64,000 nucleotides of DNA from Sphingomonas sp. YR710 (GCF_900101455.1 NZ_FMZJ01000005.1:124001-188000), one strand, 5' to 3'; counted from the stretch's first letter, positions 15,714 through 23,874 are shown. The notes: generated by a model from the letters alone, not told the origin. Numbers and translations: made by a program.

Positions 15714-16217
15714 TTACTTCGGTGCCTTCACCGCCGTCACTTCCAGTTCGACGAGGAAGGTCGGCGCCACCAGATTGGCGACCTGGAAGGTCGAACGGGC
15801 GACCGTGTTGGGGTTGTCGGTCGAGCCGAAAAATTCCTTGAAGCCCGCGTTGAAGCCCATGAAGTCGATCTTGCCGAGCTTCGGATCGGCGGCGAGGAAG
15901 GCCTGCATCTTGACGACGTCGCCCATCGTATAGCCCTTGCTCGCGAGCAGCGCCTTGATCTTGGTGAGCACGCTGACCGTCTGGGTCTTGGTGTCGCCGA
16001 AATCCGCCATCGTCTCCTTCTTCGCCGGATCGATCGGGTCGGCGAGCTGACCCGACAGATAGAAGGTTTCAGAACCGGCAGGGACGATAACGCCCTTCAG
16101 GATCAGGCCCGGCTTGCCGTCCGGCCCGGGGCTGACGATCCGGTCGACGGTGGCCGACTGCGCGGCGGTGCCAAAAAGGGCGGCGGCGGCCAGGAGGCCC
16201 GCAACGATCGTCTTCAT
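15714..16217 (-). CDS. Exported RidA-family (YjgF) enamine/imine deaminase-like protein
   Basis: The 167-residue protein has a Sec signal peptide (MKTIVAGLLAAAALFGTAAQSA) followed by a RidA domain ending in the family signature ARSTFQVANLVAP...VELEVTAV. The conserved arginine that binds the keto-acid carboxylate is present. Cytoplasmic RidA hydrolyses reactive enamines and imines; export to the periplasm is the unusual point. It is the last gene of a minus-strand set with a cytochrome c and a Tat-type flavin amine oxidase, whose imine product it could hydrolyse (inference). GGGAGAAGAG precedes the ATG; the frame also has a TTG one codon upstream. Confidence 0.85.
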   Translation of the reverse strand: MKTIVAGLLAAAALFGTAAQSATVDRIVSPGPDGKPGLILKGVIVPAGSETFYLSGQLADPIDPAKKETMADFGDTKTQTVSVLTKIKALLASKGYTMGDVVKMQAFLAADPKLGKIDFMGFNAGFKEFFGSTDNPNTVARSTFQVANLVAPTFLVELEVTAVKAPK

Positions 16218-16237
16218 CAACTCTTCTCCCTAAAAAA

Positions 16238-16687
16238 TCAGTGTGCCTGGATCGGCTTTTTGTCGGCCGCCAAAGGCGCATCGCCGGTGCGCAGCTTATT
16301 GACATCTGCGGCGGTGACAGCCGAGGCCTTGTTGCCCCATGACGTGCGAACATGGGTGAGCGCCGCAGCGATCTGGTCGTCGGTCAGGTCGGCCTTGAAG
16401 GTCGGCATACCAGCGCGGCCGTTGAGGACCACGCCGATCGGGTTGGCCATCGGCCCCAGTACGAACGGATCGCCCGCCAGGGCGGGAAACGCGCCGGGGA
16501 TGCCCTTGCCGTCTTCCTGGTGGCAGGCGGCGCAGGTATCGCTGAATGTCTTTGCGGGATCCAGCGTGGTTGCGGCCGTTACGGCGCCGGGCGTGGCTGT
16601 GTGCGTCGATTGGGCCATGGCGTACGACGCGGCGATTGTGGCGGCGAGGCCCACCACCATCGATGCGACAAAGAAAATCGGGCGCAA
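16238..16687 (-). CDS. Periplasmic mono-haem cytochrome c
   Basis: The 149-residue precursor has a signal peptide (about residues 1-25, cleavage near AMAQ) and a single haem site CAACH at 52-56. A probable axial methionine lies in GRAGMPTFKADLTDDQI, the layout of a class I cytochrome c. The start is a TTG with AAGGGA about eight bases upstream, at the end of the oxidase gene; the ATG at codon 10 would truncate the signal peptide. It lies four bases after the flavin oxidase stop and 20 bp before ridA. It is therefore a plausible electron acceptor for that oxidase in the periplasm (inference). Confidence 0.88.
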   Translation of the reverse strand: MRPIFFVASMVVGLAATIAASYAMAQSTHTATPGAVTAATTLDPAKTFSDTCAACHQEDGKGIPGAFPALAGDPFVLGPMANPIGVVLNGRAGMPTFKADLTDDQIAAALTHVRTSWGNKASAVTAADVNKLRTGDAPLAADKKPIQAH

Positions 16688-16691
16688 TGTC

Positions 16692-18296
16692 TTATCCCTT
16701 CATGGCCCGGGCGTGCAGCCGCTCGACCTGCTGCCATGCCGATTCGAACGCACCGGCCTGCCAACCGCCGATATAGCTCAGATGCTCGCCGGCCAGATAG
16801 ATGCGACCATCGGGTTCGGTGAGAACCGGATATGCGGTCGCGCGGGCCTCGTCGCTCCACATGCCCCAGCCGCCGAGATTATATTTCACGCGGTGCCACG
16901 CGACCGAGAAGCTCGATTCGAAGCTTTCCTTATAGGCCGGGAAAATCTTTTGCCCGTAATCGACCGCCATGGCGGCGCGATCGGCCGGCGATTTGGCGCT
17001 GACCTTGGCGGCGCTCGGCCCGAAGTTATAATAGCCCAGCAGGACGCCCTTCTGGCTCTGCCAGCCGGTCGACGGCATCGCGATATTGTTGATGTCGGGG
17101 TTGTCGCAGAACACGTGCCCGCCATAGATCGAATGATCCTCCTCCCAGAAGCGGCGCTTCATCTGGAGGCCGATCTTGCCGACCGGCGCATAGGCGCATT
17201 TCTCCATCGCCGCCTTGAACGCGGGCGACAGGCCGTTGTCGATGCCCTTGAGCACCGACAGCGGGATCGTGCAGATGCACCAGTCCGCGGTGATCGTCTC
17301 CGGTTGCCCATCCTTCACGACGTTGACCGTGACGCCCGATGGCGACTGGCGGATCTGCTGCACCTCGGTGTTGAATCGGATCATCCCGGGGGGAAGGTTG
17401 CGCGCGATCGCCTTGGGGATCTGCTCCATGCCCTGTACCGGCTGGAACATCGTGCGCTGCTGATCCCAATCGGCGACGCCGTGGAGCAGCTTCGTCATGC
17501 CGCTGTTGAGCACGTCGTTCAGCTTGTACGGAACGGACGGCTTGCCGGGGCCGGGATTGGTGCCGGCGCCTGGCTCGATCAGATAGCCGCGGCCGGGCGT
17601 GCCCTTGTAGCTCAGATCCTTCTTGTCGAGATAGCCGAACTCCACCATGAATTCGATGAATTTCTCCTTGTCCTCGGCCGATAGCTGGCCGTCGAGCGCA
17701 CCCTGCCGCGACAATTTGGCGAGGATCTCGGACGAATAGCCCAGCGCGTCCGCCGCGATCTCGCCCTTGCGGATCGGCTTGCCGGCAAGCGGGCCGGTGC
17801 CCTTCTCCATGTAGAGAAAGCTTGCGTCATTGTCGTTGTTGAACAACTCCAACGGAACGTTGAACAATTTGGTGTAATGCAGGGTCGAATGGTGGTGATA
17901 GGGGATCCGCCACGGACCGATATTGATATACAGACCATCATCGAAGTCGCAGGTCTGTTTTTCGCCGCCGAGTTCGGTGAGCGAGAAGCCCTTGCGAGCG
18001 CTTTGTGCACGGCCGCCTGGGAAGGATCTGGCCTCGATCACGGTCACTTCATAGCCGGCTTTGGTTAGTTCATAGGCCGAGGAGAGGCCAGCATTGCCGG
18101 CGCCGAGCACGATGACCTTTTTTTTCTTGGGGGTTCCGGCGAGCTTTGGCGGGGCGGCCATCGCCGATCCGATGCCGAAGCCGAGCGCGTCCATGCCCGC
18201 CAGCAGCATCGCCGTGCCACCGACCTTGCCCAGCTTTTCGAGGAAAAAGCGCCGGGTCAGGCCTGATGCCAATGCCCCATATTCGAACTCACTCAT
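16692..18296 (-). CDS. Tat-exported flavin amine oxidase family protein
   Basis: The 534-residue protein starts with a twin-arginine signal (LTRRFFLEKLG, Arg15-Arg16, followed by a hydrophobic stretch to about residue 48). Next is an FAD-binding dinucleotide fold VIVLGAGNAG (61-70) with the ribose glutamate in VIEARSFPGGRA. The C-terminal FAD motif GRIYLAGEHLSYIGGWQAGAFESAW is characteristic of monoamine oxidase/L-amino acid oxidase-type enzymes. It probably oxidises an amine or amino acid in the periplasm; the substrate is unknown. Downstream are a cytochrome c (4 bp away) and an exported RidA, and upstream is a TonB receptor. A GAGGGGGTC site precedes the ATG. Confidence 0.88.
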   Translation of the reverse strand: MSEFEYGALASGLTRRFFLEKLGKVGGTAMLLAGMDALGFGIGSAMAAPPKLAGTPKKKKVIVLGAGNAGLSSAYELTKAGYEVTVIEARSFPGGRAQSARKGFSLTELGGEKQTCDFDDGLYINIGPWRIPYHHHSTLHYTKLFNVPLELFNNDNDASFLYMEKGTGPLAGKPIRKGEIAADALGYSSEILAKLSRQGALDGQLSAEDKEKFIEFMVEFGYLDKKDLSYKGTPGRGYLIEPGAGTNPGPGKPSVPYKLNDVLNSGMTKLLHGVADWDQQRTMFQPVQGMEQIPKAIARNLPPGMIRFNTEVQQIRQSPSGVTVNVVKDGQPETITADWCICTIPLSVLKGIDNGLSPAFKAAMEKCAYAPVGKIGLQMKRRFWEEDHSIYGGHVFCDNPDINNIAMPSTGWQSQKGVLLGYYNFGPSAAKVSAKSPADRAAMAVDYGQKIFPAYKESFESSFSVAWHRVKYNLGGWGMWSDEARATAYPVLTEPDGRIYLAGEHLSYIGGWQAGAFESAWQQVERLHARAMKG

Positions 18297-18388
18297 CAGA
18301 GACCCCCTCGGGATTCACTCGGAAAAATATGTTTATTCAAATGAAAGGCCGGGGGCGAACGGATTCGCCCCCGGCCGTTCTCAAAGGA

Positions 18389-21019
18389 TCAGAATTTGAA
18401 CGATACGCGGGCGTAATAATATCCGCCGTTGATGCCGTAGGGCGAGAAGTTTGGATATTTGTCGGTCGAATAACCACGCTCGTTATTCGCCAACTCCGCG
18501 TTCCGGATGAACGCCTTGGTGCGCTCGGTTGGATACTTGTTGAACAGATTGTTCGCACCGATCGAAATCTTGACCGGTTCGAGAATCTGATAGCTAAGCT
18601 CGAGGTCGGTGATGAAGGAGGGCTTGACCGGGACTTTGATCAGGCTGCCGGCATCGGGGCCGCTACGTGCGGTTTCGAGTGCGTAGACTTCCGAATAGTA
18701 GCTTTCGCGCGCGTTGAGGCTGAACTTGTCCCAGGTCCAGAGCGCATTCAGCGTCCCACGGAATTTTGGCGTGGTATGTTCGAGCTGGACGACACTGCTG
18801 GTGTCGATCAGCCGGGTCAGGCCGGGATTGATCGTGCTGGAGTAAAGCGCTGACGGCAGCGGATTGATGCCCAACACCTTGTTGGCATTGTAGTTGCCGG
18901 TGAAGGTAAGGTCCAGCCTGCCAAGATTGCCTACATCCATATTGTACGTGACCATCATGTCGATGCCGCGGGTCCGCATCTTCACACCGTTGACGAAACT
19001 CTGGACAGCAATGCTGCCGGTAGTCTCTCGCAGGCCGGTGGGCGTCAGATACACATAACTGGGGATCGCCGTGGCGTTGGCCAGCGAAGTTACGTTGGTG
19101 CTGCCGCCCAATGCGCCGTTGACGGCACCCAGCACCGCCAGCTGGTTATTGATCTTGTAGAGATCGTCATTGTACGGAAGGCACGCACCGGCGTTGCTGC
19201 CGGCGTAACCCAACGGGCAGCGATTGCCGGTGTAGCCATTGAAGCCCGACGAGATCATGATCCGGTCACGAATGGTGATCTGGTAGGCGTCGACCGTAAT
19301 GGTGAGCCGCGGCGCCGGATTGAGCACCAGGCCAAAGCTGAAGTTGGTCGATTTTTCCGGCTTCAGGCCACCGAAGCCGAGCGCGCCAGCGGCTGCCGAC
19401 GCGGGCGGCAACACGCCGCTGACGGAACTTGGACCGACGTTGATGCCCGAATAACCGCCCTCTGCAAGGGTCGGCGCGCGGAAGCCGGTGCTGACGGTAC
19501 CGCGCACCGCGATCGAGTCGGAAAGATCATAGCGGGACGTAAGCTTGAACACCGTAGTGCTGCCGAAGTCGGTATAATGTTCGTGACGGACGGCACCGTC
19601 GACCAGAAGATGCTCGACCGGATTGAGGCTGACGTCCAGATATTGCGAGAAGTTGTCGCGCTTGTACGTTCCGGCGTCGTTCGGGCTGTAGCCGAAGAAG
19701 GATTGCGCGCCGCCGCCATAATAGGATGCCGGATCACCCGCTTTGATGCCGTAGGTCTCATGGCGGAATTCGAGGCCGCCCGCGACGTTGATCGGTGTGG
19801 AGAGGCCGACGTCGAACTGATGGGTCAGGTCAAGCGTGTTGCTCCACTGGGTCGTGAAGAAATCGCCGTCGTGGAACGTCGTCGGCGTAAATCCTGTATC
19901 GCGGTAGAGCTGTGCATTGGCGGAATGCAGAACATAGACGCCGATGAAATCCCTGCCATAGGTGGATGCGATATCGAAGGTGGTGTCCGCAATGCTGCCC
20001 TTGAAGCCGCCCGTGATGGAGTAATCGGTCTCATCGATATGTTCCTGGGGCTGGAAACCGATCGGATAGAAAAGGGTGGTAACTCCACCAACGGTCCGCG
20101 CAACGGTTGTCGGCGGACGCGTATTTTCATAGGCGGTCGCCTTTTTGTGGCCGTAGCTGCCGAAGCTGTAGAGTTCGAAATCGCCGAAATCATAGCCGGC
20201 ATTATAGCTGGCGATAGTTTCATCGATGTGCGGATCGCCGACGATGCGATTGGTGTAGGGATAGCCCGGCAGATTCTTGATGGCGGGGTTCGCCGCCGAC
20301 AGGGCGATTGCCTGCGGATTGATGTCGCCGCGGAAGCTGAAGCCCTTATGCTTCCGCTGGGCGGCGACGTTTAGATAGGCGCCATCGAACGGCGCCAGGC
20401 CGATATTGCCACCGATGGCGTAGGTGCGGCCGCCCTCATCGTAATATTGGCCGGCGGTGGCATTGACGGTGCCACCATGATCGGCCTTTTTCTGGATGAA
20501 GTTGATAACACCAGCGATCGCGTCGGTGCCGTACTGAGCGGCGGCGCCGTCCTGCAGCACTTCGACATGGTCGATTGAATCTGGCGTGATGAAGCTGATA
20601 TCCGGCGCGGCGCTGCCGCCATAGGGGCCGCCGGCGACTGACACGTTTGCGGTACCGTGGCGCCGCTTGCCGTTGACGAGGATCAGCGTGTGGTTCGGGC
20701 TGAGGCCGCGCAGCTTGAGCTGGAGGTTGTGCGCCTGGAGATCGCTGCCGAAGGCCTGAGCTTGGATCGATGGAAGATTCTGCGCAAGGCTAGTCAGCAA
20801 GTCTGGCGAGCCTGTACGCTGCAGCGCGTCGTTGCCAAGCAACTGGATCGGTGCAGGGCTGTCCGCGGCTTTCATGCCCGTGGTGCGCGTGCCGGTGACG
20901 ATGATCGTCGAAGTATCTGCATCGTCGGCCGCTGGTGCGCCAGTTTGTGCCATCACGCCAGTCGCCGACAGACTGGCCAAGGCGATAGTCGCCAAGGATA
21001 CTATTCGAACGTTTTTCAT
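18389..21019 (-). CDS. TonB-dependent outer membrane receptor
   Basis: The 876-residue protein has a signal peptide (MKNVRIVSLATIALASLSATGVMAQ) and a TonB-box-like STIIVTGTR. The plug domain carries LRGLSPNHTLILVNGKRRH and IDHVEVLQDGAAAQYGTDAIAGVIN, and a 22-strand-type barrel ends in ARVSFKF. Family members import scarce nutrients using TonB and the proton motive force. The divergent plug motif (VNGKRRH, LQDGAAAQYG) belongs to the large sphingomonad/Xanthomonas group, not a classical siderophore receptor. It lies 92 bp upstream of the flavin amine oxidase on the same strand, so it may import that enzyme's substrate. GGGGGC precedes the ATG. Confidence 0.93.
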   Translation of the reverse strand: MKNVRIVSLATIALASLSATGVMAQTGAPAADDADTSTIIVTGTRTTGMKAADSPAPIQLLGNDALQRTGSPDLLTSLAQNLPSIQAQAFGSDLQAHNLQLKLRGLSPNHTLILVNGKRRHGTANVSVAGGPYGGSAAPDISFITPDSIDHVEVLQDGAAAQYGTDAIAGVINFIQKKADHGGTVNATAGQYYDEGGRTYAIGGNIGLAPFDGAYLNVAAQRKHKGFSFRGDINPQAIALSAANPAIKNLPGYPYTNRIVGDPHIDETIASYNAGYDFGDFELYSFGSYGHKKATAYENTRPPTTVARTVGGVTTLFYPIGFQPQEHIDETDYSITGGFKGSIADTTFDIASTYGRDFIGVYVLHSANAQLYRDTGFTPTTFHDGDFFTTQWSNTLDLTHQFDVGLSTPINVAGGLEFRHETYGIKAGDPASYYGGGAQSFFGYSPNDAGTYKRDNFSQYLDVSLNPVEHLLVDGAVRHEHYTDFGSTTVFKLTSRYDLSDSIAVRGTVSTGFRAPTLAEGGYSGINVGPSSVSGVLPPASAAAGALGFGGLKPEKSTNFSFGLVLNPAPRLTITVDAYQITIRDRIMISSGFNGYTGNRCPLGYAGSNAGACLPYNDDLYKINNQLAVLGAVNGALGGSTNVTSLANATAIPSYVYLTPTGLRETTGSIAVQSFVNGVKMRTRGIDMMVTYNMDVGNLGRLDLTFTGNYNANKVLGINPLPSALYSSTINPGLTRLIDTSSVVQLEHTTPKFRGTLNALWTWDKFSLNARESYYSEVYALETARSGPDAGSLIKVPVKPSFITDLELSYQILEPVKISIGANNLFNKYPTERTKAFIRNAELANNERGYSTDKYPNFSPYGINGGYYYARVSFKF

Positions 21020-21450
21020 TTTTTTGCCCCCAAAAGACCAGAATCTTTCAGGACACCACCCCCTGCATCACGCGACATCGTAGTGATGAATTCGAAAGTT
21101 CCCATATAGGGGCACCCATTTGCAATACTTCATTACACATCAATAGTATTGCAACCACAAAAATACCAAAAATTTGGCATTTTTGATCGAATCATTGCTC
21201 GATAGTCTTTATCTTTTCAGACTATTTAAATAGCGATTGCTTGCAATCGATTTTCTTTCCCCTGGGAATGAAAAAATCAAAACCTGACTTTTGTTGTAAT
21301 TTTGTCACTCCGTGCCGTCCTCAGCCCCGTCGCAGCCAAGATGCCGACAATCGATAAAACGAACGGCCGCACGAAAACCGCCATCCTTACAGGAAAAATT
21401 TATGCTGCCGGGGAAACATTCGGCGCGGGGCCACGGCCCGCGCTACCGGA
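21020..21450 (-). promoter_or_regulatory. AT-rich control region of the TonB receptor with three inverted repeats
   Basis: This 431-bp gene-free stretch is much more AT-rich than its surroundings. Three perfect inverted repeats lie between 21121 and 21249: TGCAATACT (21121-21129) with AGTATTGCA (21145-21153); ATAGTCT (21202-21208) with AGACTAT (21219-21225); and CGATTGC (21234-21240) with GCAATCG (21243-21249). CCAAAAATTTGG lies at 21166-21177. They are probably operators or leader structures of the receptor operon. The regulator is unknown and no promoter hexamers were identified with confidence. Confidence 0.5.
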
Positions 21451-22305
21451 TCAGGTGTGGCGCTGCGTGCCGCGCGAAAAAATCTGATCGGATTCCAATA
21501 AGATGCCCGGATCGATGTCCGGGGCGCCAGCCAGATCGGCATAGAGCGGCGCGAAGTCGGCTTCGAGCGTCTGGCGCAGCAGGTCGTCGAAACTGTCGAT
21601 CACGAAATAATTCTGCTGATAGTCGTCGATCCGGTAGCGGGTGCGCATCACGCGCTTCAGATCGAAGCCGATCCGGTGAGGAGAAGGATCGTCGAGCGCG
21701 AAGGTCGATTCGCCGAATGAGGATACGATGCCGGCACCGTACAGGCTGAGCGCTTCGCCGGTGCGGATCAGGCCGAACTCGACGGTGTACCAATAAAGCC
21801 GGGCGAGTCTGTCGATCGCGCCATGCCGCATCGCGCGCAGCCCGCCTTCACCATAAGCCTGCATATAATCGGCGAATACGGGCTGGGCGAGCAGGGGCAC
21901 ATGGCCGAAGACATCATGAAAGACGTCGGGCTCCTGCAGATAGTCGATCTGATCCGCACGGCGGATGAAACGGCCTGCGACAAATCGGCGGTTGGCGAGA
22001 TGCTCGAAGAAGATCGCGTCGGGCACGAGGCCAGGCACGGCAACCACGCGCCAGCCGGTTGCGGCCATCAGCCGTGCGGACAGTTCCTCGAAATCCGGGA
22101 TGCCGGGTTTCGACATGCGCAGCATGTCCAGCCCGGCAACGAAATCCGGCACGACGCGGCCCCGCAGCATCGCGGACTGGCGCGCGAACAGATGATCCCA
22201 GACGGCGTGCTCTTCCGCGGTATAGCCCGCCCATGCTTGCGGCACCGTCCAGTCGGCGGCGGCCCCAGGCGGCGGCGCATCAAGGATGGTGCTGTCGGCG
22301 CCCAT
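21451..22305 (-). CDS. phhA: Phenylalanine 4-monooxygenase (aromatic amino acid hydroxylase)
   Basis: This 284-residue pterin-dependent iron enzyme hydroxylates phenylalanine to tyrosine. The iron ligands are visible as FHDVFGH (His130 and His135) and Glu176 in YWYTVEFGLI. The size matches the single-domain bacterial enzymes, which lack the regulatory domain of the mammalian ones. The ATG at 22305 begins the aligned region; the long upstream frame is antisense to the neighbouring gene and is rejected. No strong ribosome site precedes it. No pterin recycling gene (phhB) is adjacent. It diverges from the unknown gene at 22377. Confidence 0.93.
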   Translation of the reverse strand: MGADSTILDAPPPGAAADWTVPQAWAGYTAEEHAVWDHLFARQSAMLRGRVVPDFVAGLDMLRMSKPGIPDFEELSARLMAATGWRVVAVPGLVPDAIFFEHLANRRFVAGRFIRRADQIDYLQEPDVFHDVFGHVPLLAQPVFADYMQAYGEGGLRAMRHGAIDRLARLYWYTVEFGLIRTGEALSLYGAGIVSSFGESTFALDDPSPHRIGFDLKRVMRTRYRIDDYQQNYFVIDSFDDLLRQTLEADFAPLYADLAGAPDIDPGILLESDQIFSRGTQRHT

Positions 22306-22376
22306 TGCCACTATATCGGCCCGCTTCGGGCAATTTGGAAGACCCGGCTTTGCCGAGACCGGAAAGGCGCTGATCA

Positions 22377-22955
22377 GTGAAGGCTTTTGACAATCGGCGC
22401 CACGGTTTGAGCGGTCCGCTGCGCGCGGCGCATCGCACGTTGGCGCGCGCAACCGTGTTTCTTGGCAATGGTTTGAGCATGGACGCCATTCGGCAGGGCC
22501 CACGCCCGATTGTCGGGCCACACCGGGCAAAGGTGATCGGTAACAGCCTGCGCGAACTGGACGGCTTTCTGAACCTGTTGATCGATGAAGTTGCCCGGTC
22601 GGTGCTACCTTTTGACGAGCAGGCCGCGTTCCGGCGACAGCGCAACACCGCGAACAAGCTGCGGACGATCCGGGCGGCAATGGCGATGCCGTCGCCGGAT
22701 CATGCCCGGTTGCGCGCGATCGGCCGGTCGCGGGACTGCCTGGTCTATTGTGGCGGGATCGTCCGGCGCGGTGATGGCCGCGGCGAGACGAAGATGACCG
22801 CAGGTTGGCCCTGGGCAGGCCGGGGTGATCGGCGGCTTGGGATGGGCGACAGGCTTGATATCGGCCGGGAAAATCTGGCTGAACTTTGCGCATTCTACGA
22901 CGCCGTCGTGATCGATCTGCTGGGCATTTTCGATCTTCATCGAAGCTTTGATTGA
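22377..22955 (+). CDS. Unknown protein, 192 residues
   Basis: I do not recognise this family. The protein is basic at the N-terminus and has an alpha-helical, Leu/Arg-rich middle (LRELDGFLNLLIDEVARSVL; NTANKLRTIRAAMAMPSPDHARLRAIGRSRDCLVYCGG). It has no signal peptide and no clear membrane segment. The central part vaguely recalls HEPN-type helical RNases, but the RxxxxH signature is absent, so no function is assigned. The GTG start has GGAAAGG upstream; an ATG at codon 35 is an alternative. It diverges from phhA and reads towards the cold-shock gene, whose putative promoter overlaps its last codons. Confidence 0.6.
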   Translation: MKAFDNRRHGLSGPLRAAHRTLARATVFLGNGLSMDAIRQGPRPIVGPHRAKVIGNSLRELDGFLNLLIDEVARSVLPFDEQAAFRRQRNTANKLRTIRAAMAMPSPDHARLRAIGRSRDCLVYCGGIVRRGDGRGETKMTAGWPWAGRGDRRLGMGDRLDIGRENLAELCAFYDAVVIDLLGIFDLHRSFD

Positions 22956-22980
22956 TTTTTGCAGGCCCCTCGCCTATATC
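22952..22980 (+). promoter_or_regulatory. Putative promoter of the cold-shock gene
   Basis: TTGATT (22952-22957) and TATATC (22975-22980) are separated by exactly 17 bases, a reasonable housekeeping-type promoter. It would give a leader of about 115 nt before the csp ATG, including the palindrome CGTCGCTGCGACG near 22992-23004. Long structured leaders are typical of cold-shock mRNAs. Transcription start is not demonstrated. Confidence 0.45.
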
Positions 22981-23102
22981 GAAGCCGCTAACGTCGCTGC
23001 GACGGATATTTAGGCCCGCGGGCAGACTTCTCCATTTCACGCTACCTGGCTCCGCAGACACAGTGTGTGCGGACAACCTGTTTTCGTGAAAGGAAACATC
23101 TC

Positions 23103-23309
23103 ATGCCAATCGGCACCGTAAAATTCTTCAATGCAGACAAGGGATATGGCTTTATCGCTCCGGAAGACGGCGGCGCAGACAGCTTCGTCCACATCACCGC
23201 GGTTGAGCGCGCCGGCATGGCGACCCTCAACAAGGACCAGCGCGTAAGCTACGAACTGGAAACCGATCGTCGCGGCAAGCAGTCCGCCGTAAACCTCCAG
23301 TCGGCCTGA
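23103..23309 (+). CDS. Cold-shock domain protein (CspA family)
   Basis: The 68-residue single cold-shock domain has RNA-binding motif 1 KGYGFI (residues 13-18) and motif 2 FVHI (28-31), which mark a single-stranded RNA/DNA chaperone. The ATG at 23103 follows AAAGGAAA; an upstream in-frame ATG gives an unconserved extension and is rejected. The gene is preceded by a leader of about 120-150 nt and followed after seven bases by an IF-1 paralogue on the same strand, so both are probably co-transcribed and linked to cold or growth-phase adaptation of translation. Confidence 0.95.
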   Translation: MPIGTVKFFNADKGYGFIAPEDGGADSFVHITAVERAGMATLNKDQRVSYELETDRRGKQSAVNLQSA

Positions 23310-23316
23310 TCGGATC

Positions 23317-23586
23317 ATGGCCAAAGAGGATCTGATGACCCTCGACGGCCTGATCGACGAAATTCTCCCGGACGGGCGTTTCCGCGTCCTCCTGGAGAAT
23401 GATCACAAGATCATAGCCTATACGGCCGGCAAGATGCGGCGTTTCCGCATCCGGTCGGTCGTGGGCGATCGTGTTCAGGTCGAAATGACGCCGTACGACC
23501 TCGAAAAAGGTCGTATCGTCTTTCGCGAACGGACGCCGGGCGGTGGCGGCGGTGGTCCGCGCCGTGGCGGCGGAAATCGCCGTTAG
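23317..23586 (+). CDS. infA: Translation initiation factor IF-1 paralogue with a Gly/Arg-rich tail
   Basis: The OB-fold core (residues 1-72) is clearly IF-1: [50 protein letters not shown]. Canonical IF-1 is about 72 residues; this one has an extra tail of about 16 residues ([17 protein letters not shown]) rich in Gly and Arg, similar to RG-rich RNA-binding tails. The core also departs from alphaproteobacterial consensus ([13 protein letters not shown]). It may therefore be a second IF-1 rather than the sole essential copy. It sits seven bases after csp without a clear ribosome site of its own, suggesting coupling. Confidence 0.9.
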   Translation: MAKEDLMTLDGLIDEILPDGRFRVLLENDHKIIAYTAGKMRRFRIRSVVGDRVQVEMTPYDLEKGRIVFRERTPGGGGGGPRRGGGNRR

Positions 23587-23604
23587 CACACTCTTTTATA
23601 TACA

Positions 23605-23630
23605 GGGGCGTAGCCTGAAGGTTGCGCCCC
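23605..23630. other. Hairpin between the IF-1 paralogue and the small basic ORF
   Basis: GGGGCGTAGCCT and AGGTTGCGCCCC pair at 10 of 12 positions around a GA loop. No T run follows on either strand, so it is not a classical terminator. It may be an RNA-processing or stability element between the two genes. Confidence 0.4.
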
Positions 23631-23639
23631 AAGGAAAAT

Positions 23640-23780
23640 ATGCACGTTTTAGATAGTATGAATCATTCTTCCGCGATCAGCGCAGGCCGGGCTCAGCCCG
23701 TGCGCACCATACGGAAGCGCAAATCTCCCACCTTATCCACGCGCGAACTGCGCCGGATTATCGCCGAGATGATCGGCTGA
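23640..23780 (+). CDS. Small basic protein, 46 residues, unknown
   Basis: A short ORF with a good ribosome site (AAGGA five bases before the ATG) encodes a 46-residue peptide. It starts MHVLDSMNHSSAISAGRAQP and ends in a strongly basic, helical segment (VRTIRKRKSPTLSTRELRRI...AEMIG). It lies 53 bp after the IF-1 paralogue on the same strand, with a hairpin between and another after it. The basic helix suggests nucleic acid or ribosome binding, but this is only inference; I do not recognise a family. Confidence 0.5.
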   Translation: MHVLDSMNHSSAISAGRAQPVRTIRKRKSPTLSTRELRRIIAEMIG

Positions 23781-23789
23781 ACTTCTGCA

Positions 23790-23818
23790 GGGCGGCCTTC
23801 ACGGCCGCCCGTGCTTTG
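23790..23818 (+). terminator. Probable terminator after the csp/IF-1/small-ORF unit
   Basis: GGGCGGCC (23790-23797) pairs with GGCCGCCC (23803-23810) around TTCAC, followed by GTGCTTTGTCT. The T tract is poor, so efficiency is uncertain. Confidence 0.5.
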
Positions 23819-23846
23819 TCTGGCATATGCCGGGCATCCGCCATCA

Positions 23847-23874
23847 CGTCATTCCCGCGCAGGCGGGAATGACG
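23847..23874. repeat. GTCATTCCCGC palindrome (family C, single unit)
   Basis: CGTCATTCCCGC (23847-23858) pairs perfectly with GCGGGAATGACG (23863-23874) around GCAG. It is a single unit of the family that forms composite elements at 51084-51177, 54163-54254, 54602-54695 and 61377-61492. Confidence 0.85.

Noticed and set aside
15690-17684. Plus-strand frame of 664 codons opposite ridA, the cytochrome gene and the flavin oxidase
   Set aside because: The opposite strand carries three clear gene families with motifs; this frame has none and begins inside a terminator.
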